Counted from the first letter of the stretch, positions 7,728 through 17,263 are shown. The stretch is DNA of 64,000 nucleotides from Chryseolinea soli (GCF_003589925.1 NZ_CP032382.1:7130001-7194000); one strand, 5' to 3'. Program-made: numbers and translations. Notes: generated from the sequence alone by a model not told the origin.

Positions 7728-8471
7728 TCAATCTCCCCCATCGTCGGTAATGATCAGAAAGTCATTCACTTTACGGATACTGTAAAGCTGGACTTCAAAC
7801 TTAAATGATAAATAGGTGGGCTCCCGGCCTTGCTCGCCCTCTGCGCGAATGACTGGTCTCTCCGTTTCTATATATTCATCTTTAAAATAACTTTCGAGGC
7901 CGCCCACATAACTCAAAAAAACAAAAGCTTCCGTCATTGAAAAATCGGGTATCATCATGACCGTGCTCCAACAGCATATGACGTAACTCCTCGAATAGGT
8001 GATACCATTGTTGTACACATACTCCAATTGAAAGGGTTCGTTTTGTTGTTGATCCTTCAGGGTTTTCATTAAGCCAAACGCTCGCGCAAAATAATCCGGA
8101 AGGAATTCGCGCCGGCCGCTGCTTAATGTTTTCAAGGGTGGGAATTTCAACAGGTAGGCGTCAAACACATACCCTCTCAGGTTCTGAAAACCAATTTCAA
8201 CATACGCCCCCCATACCATCACAGGCGGATTCTCCCGGCCGTCAGTAGTCGACGTGGGCAAGGCCTGGATAGGGATCTTTGCATACTCATCGTCCTGGAA
8301 CATCACCACCCGGTCGCCGTAACTCAGGGCACCGATCACTTTGCCGGCTTTGTCGCGTACCTGCAATTTTTTGAGGGTCCATACATAAAGCGAGTCGCCT
8401 GTCTTATAGCGAGGCGCGGCCTGGACATGTGTGATAGAAAGACCGATAAAAACGAATAGCCAAATTCTCAT
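7728..8471 (-). CDS. Secreted protein with SH3-like N-terminal domain, unknown function
   Basis: A 247-residue protein when started at the ATG at 8471, which places a clean signal peptide (hydrophobic run ending Thr-His-Val-Gln-Ala-Ala) at the N-terminus; an ATG ten codons upstream would add a charged extension. Residues 20-105 resemble a bacterial SH3 domain: repeated short strands with Gly-Asp-Ser-Leu-Tyr-Val, a Val-Arg-Asp-Lys-Ala-Gly-Lys-Val turn and a Gly-Asp-Arg-Val strand. The rest is not recognised. Probably periplasmic. It lies 60 bp upstream of the globin gene on the same strand, so read-through is possible. Confidence 0.65.
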   Translation of the reverse strand: MRIWLFVFIGLSITHVQAAPRYKTGDSLYVWTLKKLQVRDKAGKVIGALSYGDRVVMFQDDEYAKIPIQALPTSTTDGRENPPVMVWGAYVEIGFQNLRGYVFDAYLLKFPPLKTLSSGRREFLPDYFARAFGLMKTLKDQQQNEPFQLEYVYNNGITYSRSYVICCWSTVMMIPDFSMTEAFVFLSYVGGLESYFKDEYIETERPVIRAEGEQGREPTYLSFKFEVQLYSIRKVNDFLIITDDGGD

Positions 8472-8770
8472 AACGATTGGAGCCGGTGTCAAGCTGACCA
8501 AACTTCAAGGTAGCGATTTTCGATAATCGCGTTTTAGGAGCCTGTCTATTTATTTATACGGGCAACGTTGTTTCAGGCGTTTTGTTACACCGGTTTCTAA
8601 GACCTGGGGTGATTTTTTTAAACCTTCTACGCTCCTGCTCAGCTTCATTTTAACTTCCTAACAACTTTTTTTTGCTTTGGGTCATCTTTTTTATGGAAGC
8701 CGCATACTTTTTGCATCTTCTATTCGTGACTTTTTTCACGATCCCACATTCTGAATAAAATGCAAAGCCT

Positions 8771-10216
8771 ATGAAAAAGTATCTGCTGTTGATGCTGGTG
8801 GTATCCCATCTCGGCTATGGTCAGATGACCGAATTCGAGACCTATGACAATGGTCTTATCTATAGTGAAAGCACGATGCAGCGTTTAGGCACCATTGTCG
8901 ATTCGCTTAATCTCAAGTTCAAGTCGTGCGATCTCTCGCATCCATACTATTCACTTTCGCAGGGACCGGGGCGCTTTGTGAAAGTCCCCTCGGAAGAGGC
9001 TCGGAAGGCTATTGAACAAGGAATATCGCTTGATGAATATATTGAGAAGTACGACAAGGAAGCCGGCAGCACGAATATCTGGATCGTGAAATTCTTCTAC
9101 ACCAATTATGATGACAAAAAGATGATCGAATACTCGGGTCTTCCTTTTGGAAGAAACCGCCAGCCTTCCATTACCGCAGCCAACAGCAAAACAAATGATG
9201 TGAATAACGGGTGGGTTATAAACGAGGATGGCCATAAAGCACTCTTCATCGAAAAACTTACTCCCTATGAGCTGCCTCAACCTTATGCGCGATTGGTCCA
9301 ATACGTCGATTGCATGATCGACACCACCACCGAGATCTTCTCACCCCAGGCGGAGGGCCGCAGGTTTCAAACACTGAAAGAAGGATCAAAAGCCGACCAG
9401 TATGTCCGGTGGGCACGGACGTTTCCCGGTGCCCCGAAGTACCCTAACTATAAAAGGCTTAACGGCGCAGCGTATGATACCGCCAGGAACATCTATAGGC
9501 GAAAGCTTCAGACCTGGAATAGTCTCAGACTTGCCAACGTAGACCAGCACATGGCGAAGAAGGGCTATTGGTCCAGCCTCCTGGCCGAGGCCACGCAGGA
9601 AGCGCTCGACTCCGGGAATACAGACGACGAATTTGAATTCTATGTGGCGCGCTATGGAACGGCGGAGGATGCCTTAAAACTGAAAAGGGGCCGCATAGTA
9701 GTAGGTGGGTGCAGCCAGGACCAGAGCCCGCGCTATCATGCGATCAACATTTGTTCCCTGGCCGCCAAAACGGCGCAATGGGATATCTTTCTCCGCTCAC
9801 ATCTCGACATCATGAACGACCGCTTTGAGAGGATGAGCGATGGCAGCTACGCCTGGGGCCGTCGCAAAACCTATCTCCGGGAGTTGGAAAAACTGGACAT
9901 ACCCGCCGTGGATCTTTTGCTGGGAACCACCCTGCGCGTACAAAATGTGAGCGACCATCACTACAAGAGTTCCGTCGGCCGCGCCGGCCGGGCGCTGTCT
10001 GATGCAGAAGACAAAGACGCACTGGAGACACAGCTCACCAACATGATCTCCAACCCATCACTCGATCCCTTCAACCGCTTGATGACCGCCTATCTCTTTC
10101 ACAATTATGCCTACAACCTCAGCGACACGGTGCGGAGGGACACCAGCTTAGAGAAACTTAAGCTTGCCGTTCAGACATTGCCGGAGGATGCACTGAAGGT
10201 TTGGGATAAAGAATAA
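8771..10216 (+). CDS. Secreted protein of unknown function
   Basis: A 481-residue protein with a signal peptide (Met-Lys-Lys-Tyr, hydrophobic core, cleavage expected after Tyr-Gly-Gln). No domain is recognised. The region from about 250 to 470 is helical and has the feel of a TPR/HEAT-like scaffold, but no repeat period is clear. There is no C-terminal sorting tail and no lipobox, so periplasmic location is likely. A start at 8771 is well supported by the signal peptide. The 270 bp upstream holds the promoter region but no gene. Confidence 0.6.
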   Translation: MKKYLLLMLVVSHLGYGQMTEFETYDNGLIYSESTMQRLGTIVDSLNLKFKSCDLSHPYYSLSQGPGRFVKVPSEEARKAIEQGISLDEYIEKYDKEAGSTNIWIVKFFYTNYDDKKMIEYSGLPFGRNRQPSITAANSKTNDVNNGWVINEDGHKALFIEKLTPYELPQPYARLVQYVDCMIDTTTEIFSPQAEGRRFQTLKEGSKADQYVRWARTFPGAPKYPNYKRLNGAAYDTARNIYRRKLQTWNSLRLANVDQHMAKKGYWSSLLAEATQEALDSGNTDDEFEFYVARYGTAEDALKLKRGRIVVGGCSQDQSPRYHAINICSLAAKTAQWDIFLRSHLDIMNDRFERMSDGSYAWGRRKTYLRELEKLDIPAVDLLLGTTLRVQNVSDHHYKSSVGRAGRALSDAEDKDALETQLTNMISNPSLDPFNRLMTAYLFHNYAYNLSDTVRRDTSLEKLKLAVQTLPEDALKVWDKE

Positions 10217-10335
10217 ACATCGGAAGACGCCCACCTCCGGTTGACAAACACCATACAACGTTAAGCGACTTTGTGTCGTCAATAAATGAGCATCGTGCGG
10301 CAACGTAAAGCCAAGTATCAACAGTAGACTGACGT

Positions 10336-10400
10336 CATGCAACAGTACACAGCCGCGCGTTATCAACAGATTGCACTGTGCGGCTCTGTACTGTTGCGTG
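10336..10400. terminator. Long imperfect hairpin between convergent genes
   Basis: Arms 10339-10356 and 10380-10397 are complementary over 18 bp with one mismatch (GCAACAGTACaCAGCCGC against its partner), extendable to about 21 bp, around a 23-base loop. It sits between the end of the + strand gene at 10216 and the end of the - strand gene at 10412, so it could stop both transcripts. There is no T-run, so a repeat element or RNA-stabilising stem is also possible. Confidence 0.5.
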
Positions 10401-10411
10401 TCGTCCGTAGC

Positions 10412-13069
10412 CTAATATTTAACCACCTTCACACTCTTCTGCGAAACACCTTCCGAGATCTGGATGCAATACATGCCCGCGGGCTGCCCCGACAGATCGA
10501 GGGTCACGCTTTCGCCGGTGGTGCGCAACTCTTGTATCGCGTTGCCGCTGAGGTTGAGGATGCGCAATGTGCGCTGGGCCGCCGCCGGGAAGTCCACCTG
10601 GACGAGGCCTCTGCTGGGGTTGGGATAGAGCTTGCCAACGAGCACTTCCTCCACGCCGGTGACGATAGATGTTTGGAAGGCTTTCGTGTTGGAATATGTC
10701 TCACCGTAGTCGTTCGCGGCAGCAACCCGGTAGATATACGCTGTGTTGGATGCTGCTGTTCCGTCGTGATAGGTCGTGGCGTTGGCGGGGGCGGCGCCGA
10801 TCATCGAGAAGACACCATTTGTGCCGGCGCGCTCGATGATGTATTGGGTTTCGTCCGAAGCATTATCCTGCCAGGTCAGCGTCGGCACACCCGACAGCGC
10901 AGCCGTCACGCTTGTTAACACCGGTGTTTTGGGGGCCGCCGGCATGGCGGTATAAGTGACGTGGAAAATACGGGCTCCGGTGTCGCTGTTTCGGATGGAA
11001 TACAAGAACGATGTGGGCGACAAGGGCAACACCTCCAGGTAGGCGTCGTAGGCCAGCGTGGTAAAGCTGTTGTCGAGTTTACCCGAGGGGAACATCCGGT
11101 TCAAGCCGCTCACACCGGTCACTAACAGGCTACTGTCTTTCAACGGGAACATCTGCATATAGCTGGTGACCTGCGGTTTGACCTGGACCTGGAAATCGTC
11201 GCGGATAACGCCTGCCTGATCCAGGCCAATGTAGTTGAGATCCTTCGATTGATCGTCGGGAGCGGCCGGGGAACCAAACAATCCCCCTACGATGATCTTG
11301 CCTTTGTCGTGGGAATGTACGTCTGTTACATACCGGACGGGGGTGCCATGGTCGGTCTTGAAGGTGAGATCCAGCGATCCGTCCGGCAGCAGGCGGGCAA
11401 TCTTCTCTACCGCCGTGCCGTTGATGTGGGTGAAGTCTCCATATACCAGCACTTTGCCGTCGGCCTGTACGCGACAGCCATCCAGGCCGCCGTCAAGCGT
11501 CGGGGCGAAACTGGCATCGGTGGCACCGTTGATCATCCGCCGCGTGATATAGGGTCCATAGCGATCGGTGATGTAAAGCTCGTCGTTGAACATCTCGGCG
11601 TTGGTGAAGAAAAATGTCGTTTTGCCACTGTAGGAATTGTCGAGCGTGCCGTCGCTGTTGAGGCGCATCATCTGTCCTACTTTCACGCCGTTGTAGGTAT
11701 CGAATTGCCCGTAGATGACCAGCTTGCCGTCGGACTGGCACTTTAGAAAATTGAACAAGACATAATTGTATTCGATCTGGAAGCCGGTGCCGGTCGCAAA
11801 GGTTTCATCAATCGAAAGGTCGGTGTTGAGCCTCACGATGCCCGCGTGGGCCTCGCCGCCAAACGAAACGAAATCGCCCACCATCACGATCTTGCCGTCG
11901 GGCTGCGTGACCATTTCCGTGATGCGCCCGGGGTAGCGGGGCCCTTCGAGCGACGTGGGATAGGTGTTGTCTTTTGTGAAGTTGGCGTTCAACCGCAGCG
12001 CGCCCTGGCTGTTAGGTCCTGTGTAACCAAGGGCCAGCAGCTTGCCGTCCGGCTGAAACATCAGGTATGAAGCCATGTCGGTCGTGAGGGTAGATACGTC
12101 CTTGCCATTCGCGTCCATTTTAGTGAGTTCATGAAAATCGCCTTGGCTGGCATAGACGTTATCCGCGCCATCGACCACCATCGCATCGACCCGGTCGCCG
12201 AGATAGGCGACGAAGGTAGGGTCGACGGTGTCGTCGGTATTGAGGCGGATCGTACCATAATGATTTGTGCCGTTGAAATTATAGAAACCACCATTGAGGA
12301 TCACCTTGTTGGTGGATTGCACGACGATCTGAATGACCTGCCGATCGGCGCCTGTGCCGAACGCGGTGTCGATGGAGCCGTCGGCTTTGAGGCGCACGAT
12401 GTTGCCAACGGTAGTGCCATTGCATTTGGTGAAGCTGCCGGCTACGAGTATTTTGCCGTTCCACACTTTGAGGTCGTATTCGTATCCTTCGATCGTGGCG
12501 GTGAACGTGGCATCGCGCGAGCCGTCGGATTTGATCTTGACCAGTTCGACGTGATACTGTCCGGATTCTTGTACTTGTTTGGAAGTGATGAACGAACCGT
12601 CAGGCAACAGGACGATCCGGCCCACGAGTCCATAGGTGTTGTCGGTCAGGTAGGTCGACAGGTTGAACGTTTCGTCCACCGCGCCATCGGGCATGAGCCG
12701 CACACCCATCGGGTGGGTCTTGCCATTGAATGTGGAGAAATTGCCCAGCACGATGATCTTGTTGTCGGGCTGGATGGCAATGCGCGAGATCTGCGCCCCG
12801 GCATAGATGCCTTTCGGGCCGGTGCCCGCGGAAAAGGTGTTGTCGATAGAGCCATCGGTATTCAAGCGAGCGATGGAGGAGACGTCGACGCCATTGAATT
12901 TCGAGAACATGCCCGTAATGATGACCTTGCCATTGCTTTGCATACCAGCCTGGTATACACGGCCACTGGTAAAGATCGCCGGGTTGAAATTGGGGTCGAT
13001 GGTCTGGGCTGTAGACGTGCCGATAAAGGCACAAAGCAAAAAGGAGAGTAATAAAGCAAAACGCTGCAT
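10412..13069 (-). CDS. Large secreted delta-60-repeat protein with T9SS sorting tail
   Basis: An 885-residue exported protein. Residues 1-22 form a signal peptide ending Ser-Thr-Ala-Gln. Residues about 25-690 are built from a dozen or more repeats of the delta-60 type, each with a QxDGKI(V/L)xxGxF strand followed by a RLNxDGSxDxxF strand, expected to form a large beta-propeller. A fibronectin type III-like domain follows (about 710-800). The last 75 residues are a type IX secretion sorting domain, starting LYPNPSRGLVQVDF and ending in a basic Lys-Ser-Val-Lys-Val-Val-Lys-Tyr. The protein is thus expected to cross the outer membrane by T9SS and be released or surface-bound. Ligand unknown. It is a single-gene unit. 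Confidence 0.88.
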   Translation of the reverse strand: MQRFALLLSFLLCAFIGTSTAQTIDPNFNPAIFTSGRVYQAGMQSNGKVIITGMFSKFNGVDVSSIARLNTDGSIDNTFSAGTGPKGIYAGAQISRIAIQPDNKIIVLGNFSTFNGKTHPMGVRLMPDGAVDETFNLSTYLTDNTYGLVGRIVLLPDGSFITSKQVQESGQYHVELVKIKSDGSRDATFTATIEGYEYDLKVWNGKILVAGSFTKCNGTTVGNIVRLKADGSIDTAFGTGADRQVIQIVVQSTNKVILNGGFYNFNGTNHYGTIRLNTDDTVDPTFVAYLGDRVDAMVVDGADNVYASQGDFHELTKMDANGKDVSTLTTDMASYLMFQPDGKLLALGYTGPNSQGALRLNANFTKDNTYPTSLEGPRYPGRITEMVTQPDGKIVMVGDFVSFGGEAHAGIVRLNTDLSIDETFATGTGFQIEYNYVLFNFLKCQSDGKLVIYGQFDTYNGVKVGQMMRLNSDGTLDNSYSGKTTFFFTNAEMFNDELYITDRYGPYITRRMINGATDASFAPTLDGGLDGCRVQADGKVLVYGDFTHINGTAVEKIARLLPDGSLDLTFKTDHGTPVRYVTDVHSHDKGKIIVGGLFGSPAAPDDQSKDLNYIGLDQAGVIRDDFQVQVKPQVTSYMQMFPLKDSSLLVTGVSGLNRMFPSGKLDNSFTTLAYDAYLEVLPLSPTSFLYSIRNSDTGARIFHVTYTAMPAAPKTPVLTSVTAALSGVPTLTWQDNASDETQYIIERAGTNGVFSMIGAAPANATTYHDGTAASNTAYIYRVAAANDYGETYSNTKAFQTSIVTGVEEVLVGKLYPNPSRGLVQVDFPAAAQRTLRILNLSGNAIQELRTTGESVTLDLSGQPAGMYCIQISEGVSQKSVKVVKY

Positions 13070-13600
13070 GAGGGTATCTGTTGTTTAACAGGGCGAAATT
13101 AGTATAGAACCTCCGTTGGGGCGCTTTGATGTAATAACTTCCGCCGAATTGCATGAGTGAGTGCGCCCGGCTACCGGAACGGATATGGGCCGGCACTGAA
13201 AGTGAAATGATGATGCTTTTATTGTACCGTTGTGTTGCGGTTGCGCGGGCGCGACGGCTTGTTTCAAAGCACCGCGTTTTTTCGGCGTTGGCGCTCTTTT
13301 TATGAGGATACAACGGTTGCGCTGCATCTCCTTATGTCTGTTCACTTTTCCGTTTTCCTGTTACTACGTCTGATGATGTGCCCTGGAAGGCGTATGGCCC
13401 CAACGTGTTATTGCCATTTTGAGGGCGTTTCATATTCGTGTATGATTAATATTTCGGATTTGTTTTTTCGAATTGATCGCCGGTTTGCCCTCTGTTGTAA
13501 CCCCCGAAAAAAGGGAGTTGTGGCCCTGTAGGTATGCCCTGACGGCTGTAATGCTTTGATATTTGGGCCAACCCGTTATAAAATGGATTGACGGAGCCGT
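13070..13600. other. 531-bp intergenic region without a supported gene
   Basis: The region lies upstream of the delta-60-repeat gene and downstream of the propeller gene, both on the minus strand. Several frames are open by chance, but none has protein-like composition or a signal peptide. It presumably holds the promoter of the delta-60 gene; I see no convincing -33/-7 pair. Confidence 0.5.
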
Positions 13601-14722
13601 TCAATGAAGGAAAGTAATTTTCCCGGCCTCATAAATCCCTATCCCATTCATGGTTGTCAGAAACAGCAAAGTGCCGTTGTCTAAAAATTCCATCTTCTTT
13701 ATGCTCATTGCCACGCCGACAGCCAGTGGCTCGGCGCCCCAGGATAGAGAAGGGTTGATAACGAGTTCGGGTTCTCCCGGCTTGTTATTGGTAAGGCTCA
13801 TTTTGTAAATGCCACGGGTTGTTGCAAAGTACATGCAATTATCTTGTCGGTTGTAAGCACCCGGACCAATGAACAACCCACCCTCATCTATAACCTTTCC
13901 TGTCTTCCGCTCCACTCTCCTCGGCCCATCGCTGGTAAATATCTTGTTCGCCGTGCCACTTGAGTCTATCCTGTAAATGTCTCCTGAATTTGAAAAATGC
14001 TGAAGACCGGAAGTGATGAAGATATCGCCATTGGGGCCTTCAAAAACGGATCTTGGGAATATCAGACCGGGGTCTATGCTATCAAACTTGTTGTCCAGGA
14101 TTTTAAAGTTCCTGGCATCAAAAATTTGAACATCGCCGCCAAACTCGCCAAAACCTGCCGTCATCCAAAGACGGTCTTTTGAATCCATGAATGTATACTG
14201 AGGCGGCTGAAAATACTTGTCTGTCTTTTTGAAAAAGAGCCCCAATATTTTCTTTCTATAGATTATGCCTGTCGTGTGGTTCTCAAATTCGGTCCAGCGT
14301 TTCCTTCGAATCGGGTCATAGACAGCGTAGGGAATAATAGCCACTGGGTGATTGTCGGAATTGAAGCAGAGGTAATTGGCCGAATATTTCAATTTTCTCT
14401 GATGAGACAATGCATTGGTCTCCGGCCGATAGATCAAAATATCTCCTTTGTCGGTTCCAAAATAGATTTGATTATTCCTGTCCTTTGCAACGCATAGAAA
14501 TTTGTATGCGGCGGTATCGTGACGGGCAAAGGGCAGCGTATCGAGCGTTGTTAAATCCCAGACCACTACATTGCCACGTTCGTTTATCGCATAAATTCGA
14601 TTTTTATCACAAAGAAAGGACTTATACTTGGTGTTAGTCTTCCGGACATTGACTATCAAACTGTCTGGCTGTGCCATGCCATAGTATGAAATCAAGATAA
14701 AGATTGCTAAAGCTCTATACAT
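13601..14722 (-). CDS. Secreted beta-propeller-like protein of unknown function
   Basis: A 373-residue protein when started at the ATG at 14722, which gives a signal peptide (Met-Tyr-Arg-Ala-Leu..., cleavage near Met-Ala-Gln). Strand-rich repeats such as Asn-Arg-Ile-Tyr-Ala-Ile-Asn, Gln-Ile-Tyr-Phe-Gly-Thr-Asp-Lys-Gly, Asp-Ile-Phe-Ile-Thr-Ser-Gly and Asn-Cys-Met-Tyr-Phe-Ala-Thr-Thr-Arg-Gly fit the blades of a sensor-domain-like (two-component regulator) propeller. There is no output domain and no sorting tail. Base use is more AT-rich than the delta-60 gene. Function unknown. Confidence 0.65.
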   Translation of the reverse strand: MYRALAIFILISYYGMAQPDSLIVNVRKTNTKYKSFLCDKNRIYAINERGNVVVWDLTTLDTLPFARHDTAAYKFLCVAKDRNNQIYFGTDKGDILIYRPETNALSHQRKLKYSANYLCFNSDNHPVAIIPYAVYDPIRRKRWTEFENHTTGIIYRKKILGLFFKKTDKYFQPPQYTFMDSKDRLWMTAGFGEFGGDVQIFDARNFKILDNKFDSIDPGLIFPRSVFEGPNGDIFITSGLQHFSNSGDIYRIDSSGTANKIFTSDGPRRVERKTGKVIDEGGLFIGPGAYNRQDNCMYFATTRGIYKMSLTNNKPGEPELVINPSLSWGAEPLAVGVAMSIKKMEFLDNGTLLFLTTMNGIGIYEAGKITFLH

Positions 14723-14819
14723 AATTCTTATTCGATCATCGTTAGCAAGTGAGATGCCAGTTCCCCGAAATTCCATATTGATTGAGTAATTATTTTTTTT
14801 GATGATGTTTTGGGCAGGC

Positions 14820-14865
14820 TTGGCCTCGCGAGTAGTTTTGACGTATATAGTATAAGCCTGTTTTC
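14820..14865 (+). promoter_or_regulatory. Upstream region conserved between the two paralogous membrane genes (copy 1)
   Basis: The sequence TTGGCCT...AG...TTTGACGTATATAGTAT before the ATG at 14866 is nearly repeated before the ATG at 15475. The TTTG and the TATAnnGTAT element 3 to 9 bases on are the most conserved parts. The likely promoter of the first gene. Confidence 0.5.
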
Positions 14866-15327
14866 ATGAAAAAACTCCTCATAATTTTCGGTCTCAACAA
14901 TTTGATTCTAGGGCTCCTCATCGCCTGGGTTCAATCCGAACAATTCGACTTTACGCTCCAGCATATATTGCTTTGCTCTTTGATTGCCCTCCTCATGGTC
15001 ACAGCCATCGGGCTTCTCCTGAAAAAGCAGTTTGCATGGTCGTCGAATTTAATAATAAGCGCCGCGACGACCGTTATTGGAATACACGCCACTTTTGCCT
15101 TACACGAATCCGGCACGTTCGACGTTCCCATGCACCTTGTTTCCGCATACGGAATTCGAATGCTAGGTTTTTATATCTGCATCGGTGTAGCTTTTTTCTC
15201 CGTCATACGAACACTGCGGCGAGACTTCATACAACTCCTGCAAATAACACCCGTCCAAAAAAGGCATACTGTGGTGGGTGGAACATTGATTTCTGTTTTG
15301 CTCGGATGGGCTCTGACCTATTCATGA
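14866..15327 (+). CDS. Small four-span membrane protein, first of a tandem pair
   Basis: A 153-residue protein with four hydrophobic spans (about 3-20, 32-50, 60-78 and 95-120) plus a fifth weak span at the C-terminus. A basic loop, Arg-Thr-Leu-Arg-Arg-Asp-Phe-Ile-Gln-Leu-Leu-Gln-Ile, lies between the last two spans. The family is not recognised. The next gene encodes a clear paralogue with the same opening (Met-Lys-Lys-Leu-Leu-Ile and GLNNL) and the same Gln-Phe-Ala-Trp-Ser-Ser-Asn motif in the middle. The pair appears to have arisen by tandem duplication that included the promoter. Confidence 0.7.
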   Translation: MKKLLIIFGLNNLILGLLIAWVQSEQFDFTLQHILLCSLIALLMVTAIGLLLKKQFAWSSNLIISAATTVIGIHATFALHESGTFDVPMHLVSAYGIRMLGFYICIGVAFFSVIRTLRRDFIQLLQITPVQKRHTVVGGTLISVLLGWALTYS

Positions 15328-15429
15328 TCGCTCGCTCGTCACCTACGGTCTCGGAAAGAAAATTACGCTTTCACCAGTTGATGTATTTGAAGTAGTGTCT
15401 TCAACGCAAGACCATGGGGTAACCTTTAT

Positions 15430-15474
15430 TTGGCCTGCAGACTGGTTTGATGTATATTGTATGTACTTGTTATC
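15430..15474 (+). promoter_or_regulatory. Upstream region conserved between the two paralogous membrane genes (copy 2)
   Basis: TTGGCCT...AG...TTTGATGTATATTGTAT precedes the ATG at 15475 and matches the copy at 14820 in order and spacing. Each paralogue thus seems to carry its own promoter. Confidence 0.5.
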
Positions 15475-15969
15475 ATGAAAAAACTGCTTATACTCTTCGG
15501 CCTCAACAATTTGTTGATTGCGTTGCTTTTGGCTTACCCTCTATGGAGTGGCAAAGAGCAACTCGATTTTACGCTCCCGAGTATTTTCCTCTGCTCCATC
15601 ATCTCCCTCTTCATCATCACGGCCATAGGACTTCCCCTGAGAAATCAATTTGCCTGGTCTTCGAATTTCATATTAAGCGCCCTTGTGGTGATCATCATGC
15701 CCTATTTCTTTTTTCTTATGCTCTTGGCAGCGTTCCATGTGTCAAGAGATCTCGGCCTGGAACTAAGCATGCGGCTGCTCGGGCGTTTCATCATTATTGG
15801 CGTAGCCCTTTTCTCCATCATCAGAACACTGCGGCAAGACATCACGCAACTCCTGCAAATAACGAAGGTCCAAAAACAGCTCACTGTCGCTGCGGGGCTT
15901 TTGATCTTTGTTTTTATTGGATGGAATTTGGTGCGCTTCACTTCGGCGTTCAGAATATTTGACCAGTGA
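15475..15969 (+). CDS. Small four-span membrane protein, second of a tandem pair
   Basis: A 164-residue protein started at the ATG at 15475, the position matching the start of its paralogue; a GTG/ATG further up would read into the conserved promoter. It shares FGLNNL near the N-terminus, NQFAWSSN at about 58-66, SIIRTLRQDITQLLQIT near 120-135 and the hydrophobic C-terminal span. Family and role are not recognised; small size and four spans would suit a sensor accessory, immunity or stress protein, but nothing in the sequence decides this. Confidence 0.7.
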   Translation: MKKLLILFGLNNLLIALLLAYPLWSGKEQLDFTLPSIFLCSIISLFIITAIGLPLRNQFAWSSNFILSALVVIIMPYFFFLMLLAAFHVSRDLGLELSMRLLGRFIIIGVALFSIIRTLRQDITQLLQITKVQKQLTVAAGLLIFVFIGWNLVRFTSAFRIFDQ

Positions 15970-15993
15970 AAGGTCGCTCAAACACTTGTCAAG

Positions 15994-16033
15994 CCAATCG
16001 TATGTTCTTGTCGTCAGTAGACCTGACGATTGG
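15994..16033 (+). terminator. Nested hairpin after the membrane-protein pair
   Basis: TCGTCAG (16011-16017) pairs with CTGACGA (16023-16029), and CCAATCG (15994-16000) can instead pair with CGATTGG (16027-16033). The two pairings share bases and so compete. No T-run follows, so this is a weak terminator call. The remaining bases to the sigma-factor gene (to 16305) show no gene. Confidence 0.35.
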
Positions 16034-16305
16034 ATACAACAACTTCAACTGAGGAAGAACATGGCCGAGGTTTATTGTCAATAAGACATTTTGTTAGTCC
16101 GAACAGTTGTAATGGTCACACCGACTATTTGTTTCATTGGTCAACACTGTGACTCTTCTTCTATATGCTTATCTCATCATTATCCTCAGTCCATCACATA
16201 AAAAAATATTCAAGCAGGCTTAAATCGCACTTTATCGCATAATCGACTCGAGCCGTTTCGTTTTCATAAAGTCTTTCCCTATCTTTTCACCGTTTGCGGT
16301 AACGA

Positions 16306-16911
16306 GTGCCGTTATATCGATTTCTGAAGAACGAGCTGGACCATACAAACCTCATCAAGGGTCTCAAGAAAGGAGACTCGCATAGCCTGGAGCTTTTGTT
16401 CCGGAGGTTATACCCGCGGCTATGCGCGTATGCCAACAAGTTCCTCAACAACATGGATGAGTCGGAGGAGATTGTTCAGGAGGTGTTTTACCGCATTTGG
16501 AAAAATCGCGAACAACTGGATGAGAAGCAGTCGGTGAATGGGTATTTGTTTACGGCGGTGAAGAATACGTGCTTCAATACCATGGAACATCAGAAAGTGC
16601 AAGATCAATATGCGACACTCTTGCAGACGGTGTATAAACCGTCGGGGGTTGACTTTAGCGCGCACGAGTCGTTTGTGGCCGAAGAGCTTGAAAAAGATTT
16701 TCAGCGTGCTTTGGAGCACTTGCCCCCGGAATGTCGCAAGATCTTTGAGATGAGTCGCTTCGAGGGATTGAAGTACCAGGAGATCGCCGAAAGGCTGAAC
16801 ATCTCTATAAAGACGGTGGAGACCCAAATGGTGCGCGCCTTATCGAAGATCCGGCTCGACCTGAAGGATTATCTCACCATGCTCATCATCACCTTGCTCA
16901 ATCAAAATTAG
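16306..16911 (+). CDS. ECF RNA polymerase sigma factor (Bacteroidota RpoE/FecI type)
   Basis: A 201-residue sigma-70 family protein. Region 2 (about 20-90) has the LFRRLYPRLCAYANKFL helix and the DESEEIVQEVFYRIWKN recognition helix that melts the -10 element; region 4 (about 135-190) ends with the helix-turn-helix of KYQEIAERLNISIKTVETQMVRALSKIR. The first usable start is the GTG at 16306; no ATG precedes region 2. It stands directly upstream of a FecR anti-sigma gene and a SusC/SusD pair, the standard arrangement in which an outer-membrane transporter signals substrate presence through FecR to this sigma factor. Confidence 0.92.
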   Translation: MPLYRFLKNELDHTNLIKGLKKGDSHSLELLFRRLYPRLCAYANKFLNNMDESEEIVQEVFYRIWKNREQLDEKQSVNGYLFTAVKNTCFNTMEHQKVQDQYATLLQTVYKPSGVDFSAHESFVAEELEKDFQRALEHLPPECRKIFEMSRFEGLKYQEIAERLNISIKTVETQMVRALSKIRLDLKDYLTMLIITLLNQN

Positions 16912-16926
16912 ACTACACTACTATTA

Positions 16927-16966
16927 AAGAGCGCAGACCGCGCATGGATGGTTCGGTCTGGCTCTT
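16927..16966 (+). terminator. Hairpin after the sigma-factor gene
   Basis: A 13-bp stem with one bulged base (AAGAGCgCAGACCG against CGGTCTGGCTCTT) follows the sigma-factor stop by 15 bp. It has no T-run. It may separate the sigma gene from fecR, whose own 300-bp leader (to 17263) shows no other gene. Confidence 0.5.
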
Positions 16967-17263
16967 CGTGTGTCTTTATATAGTAATTCATGAAAGCGTC
17001 GTGCTCTACATTCTCTATGTACATCTCTGTACATAACAACACTTGTATGTAACACAGTCCGCGCTTCATCCTCCCCGTTGCCATTCATTCTTTATGCTGT
17101 ACGTGTCACGATCACCTTGGTGTATTGTGTACACGTACCGAATTACGTGTGACAACTTCGGTTTGATCTTTTTTCAATCCTTTGAAAAAAAGTCTGCAAT
17201 CGTTGTCAGGGGCAAATTCATTCTGCCTGTAGTTAAAGGTATAGCAGTTGATAAATCGCAGAT

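Noticed and set aside
12131..13051. 306-codon plus-strand frame opposite the delta-60-repeat gene
   Set aside because: It mirrors the repeat periodicity of the true gene and shows no signal peptide or domain.
15447..15962. 171-codon frame overlapping the second small membrane protein
   Set aside because: Rich in His, Pro and Arg with no membrane spans; the other frame has a clear paralogue, so this one is a shift artefact.
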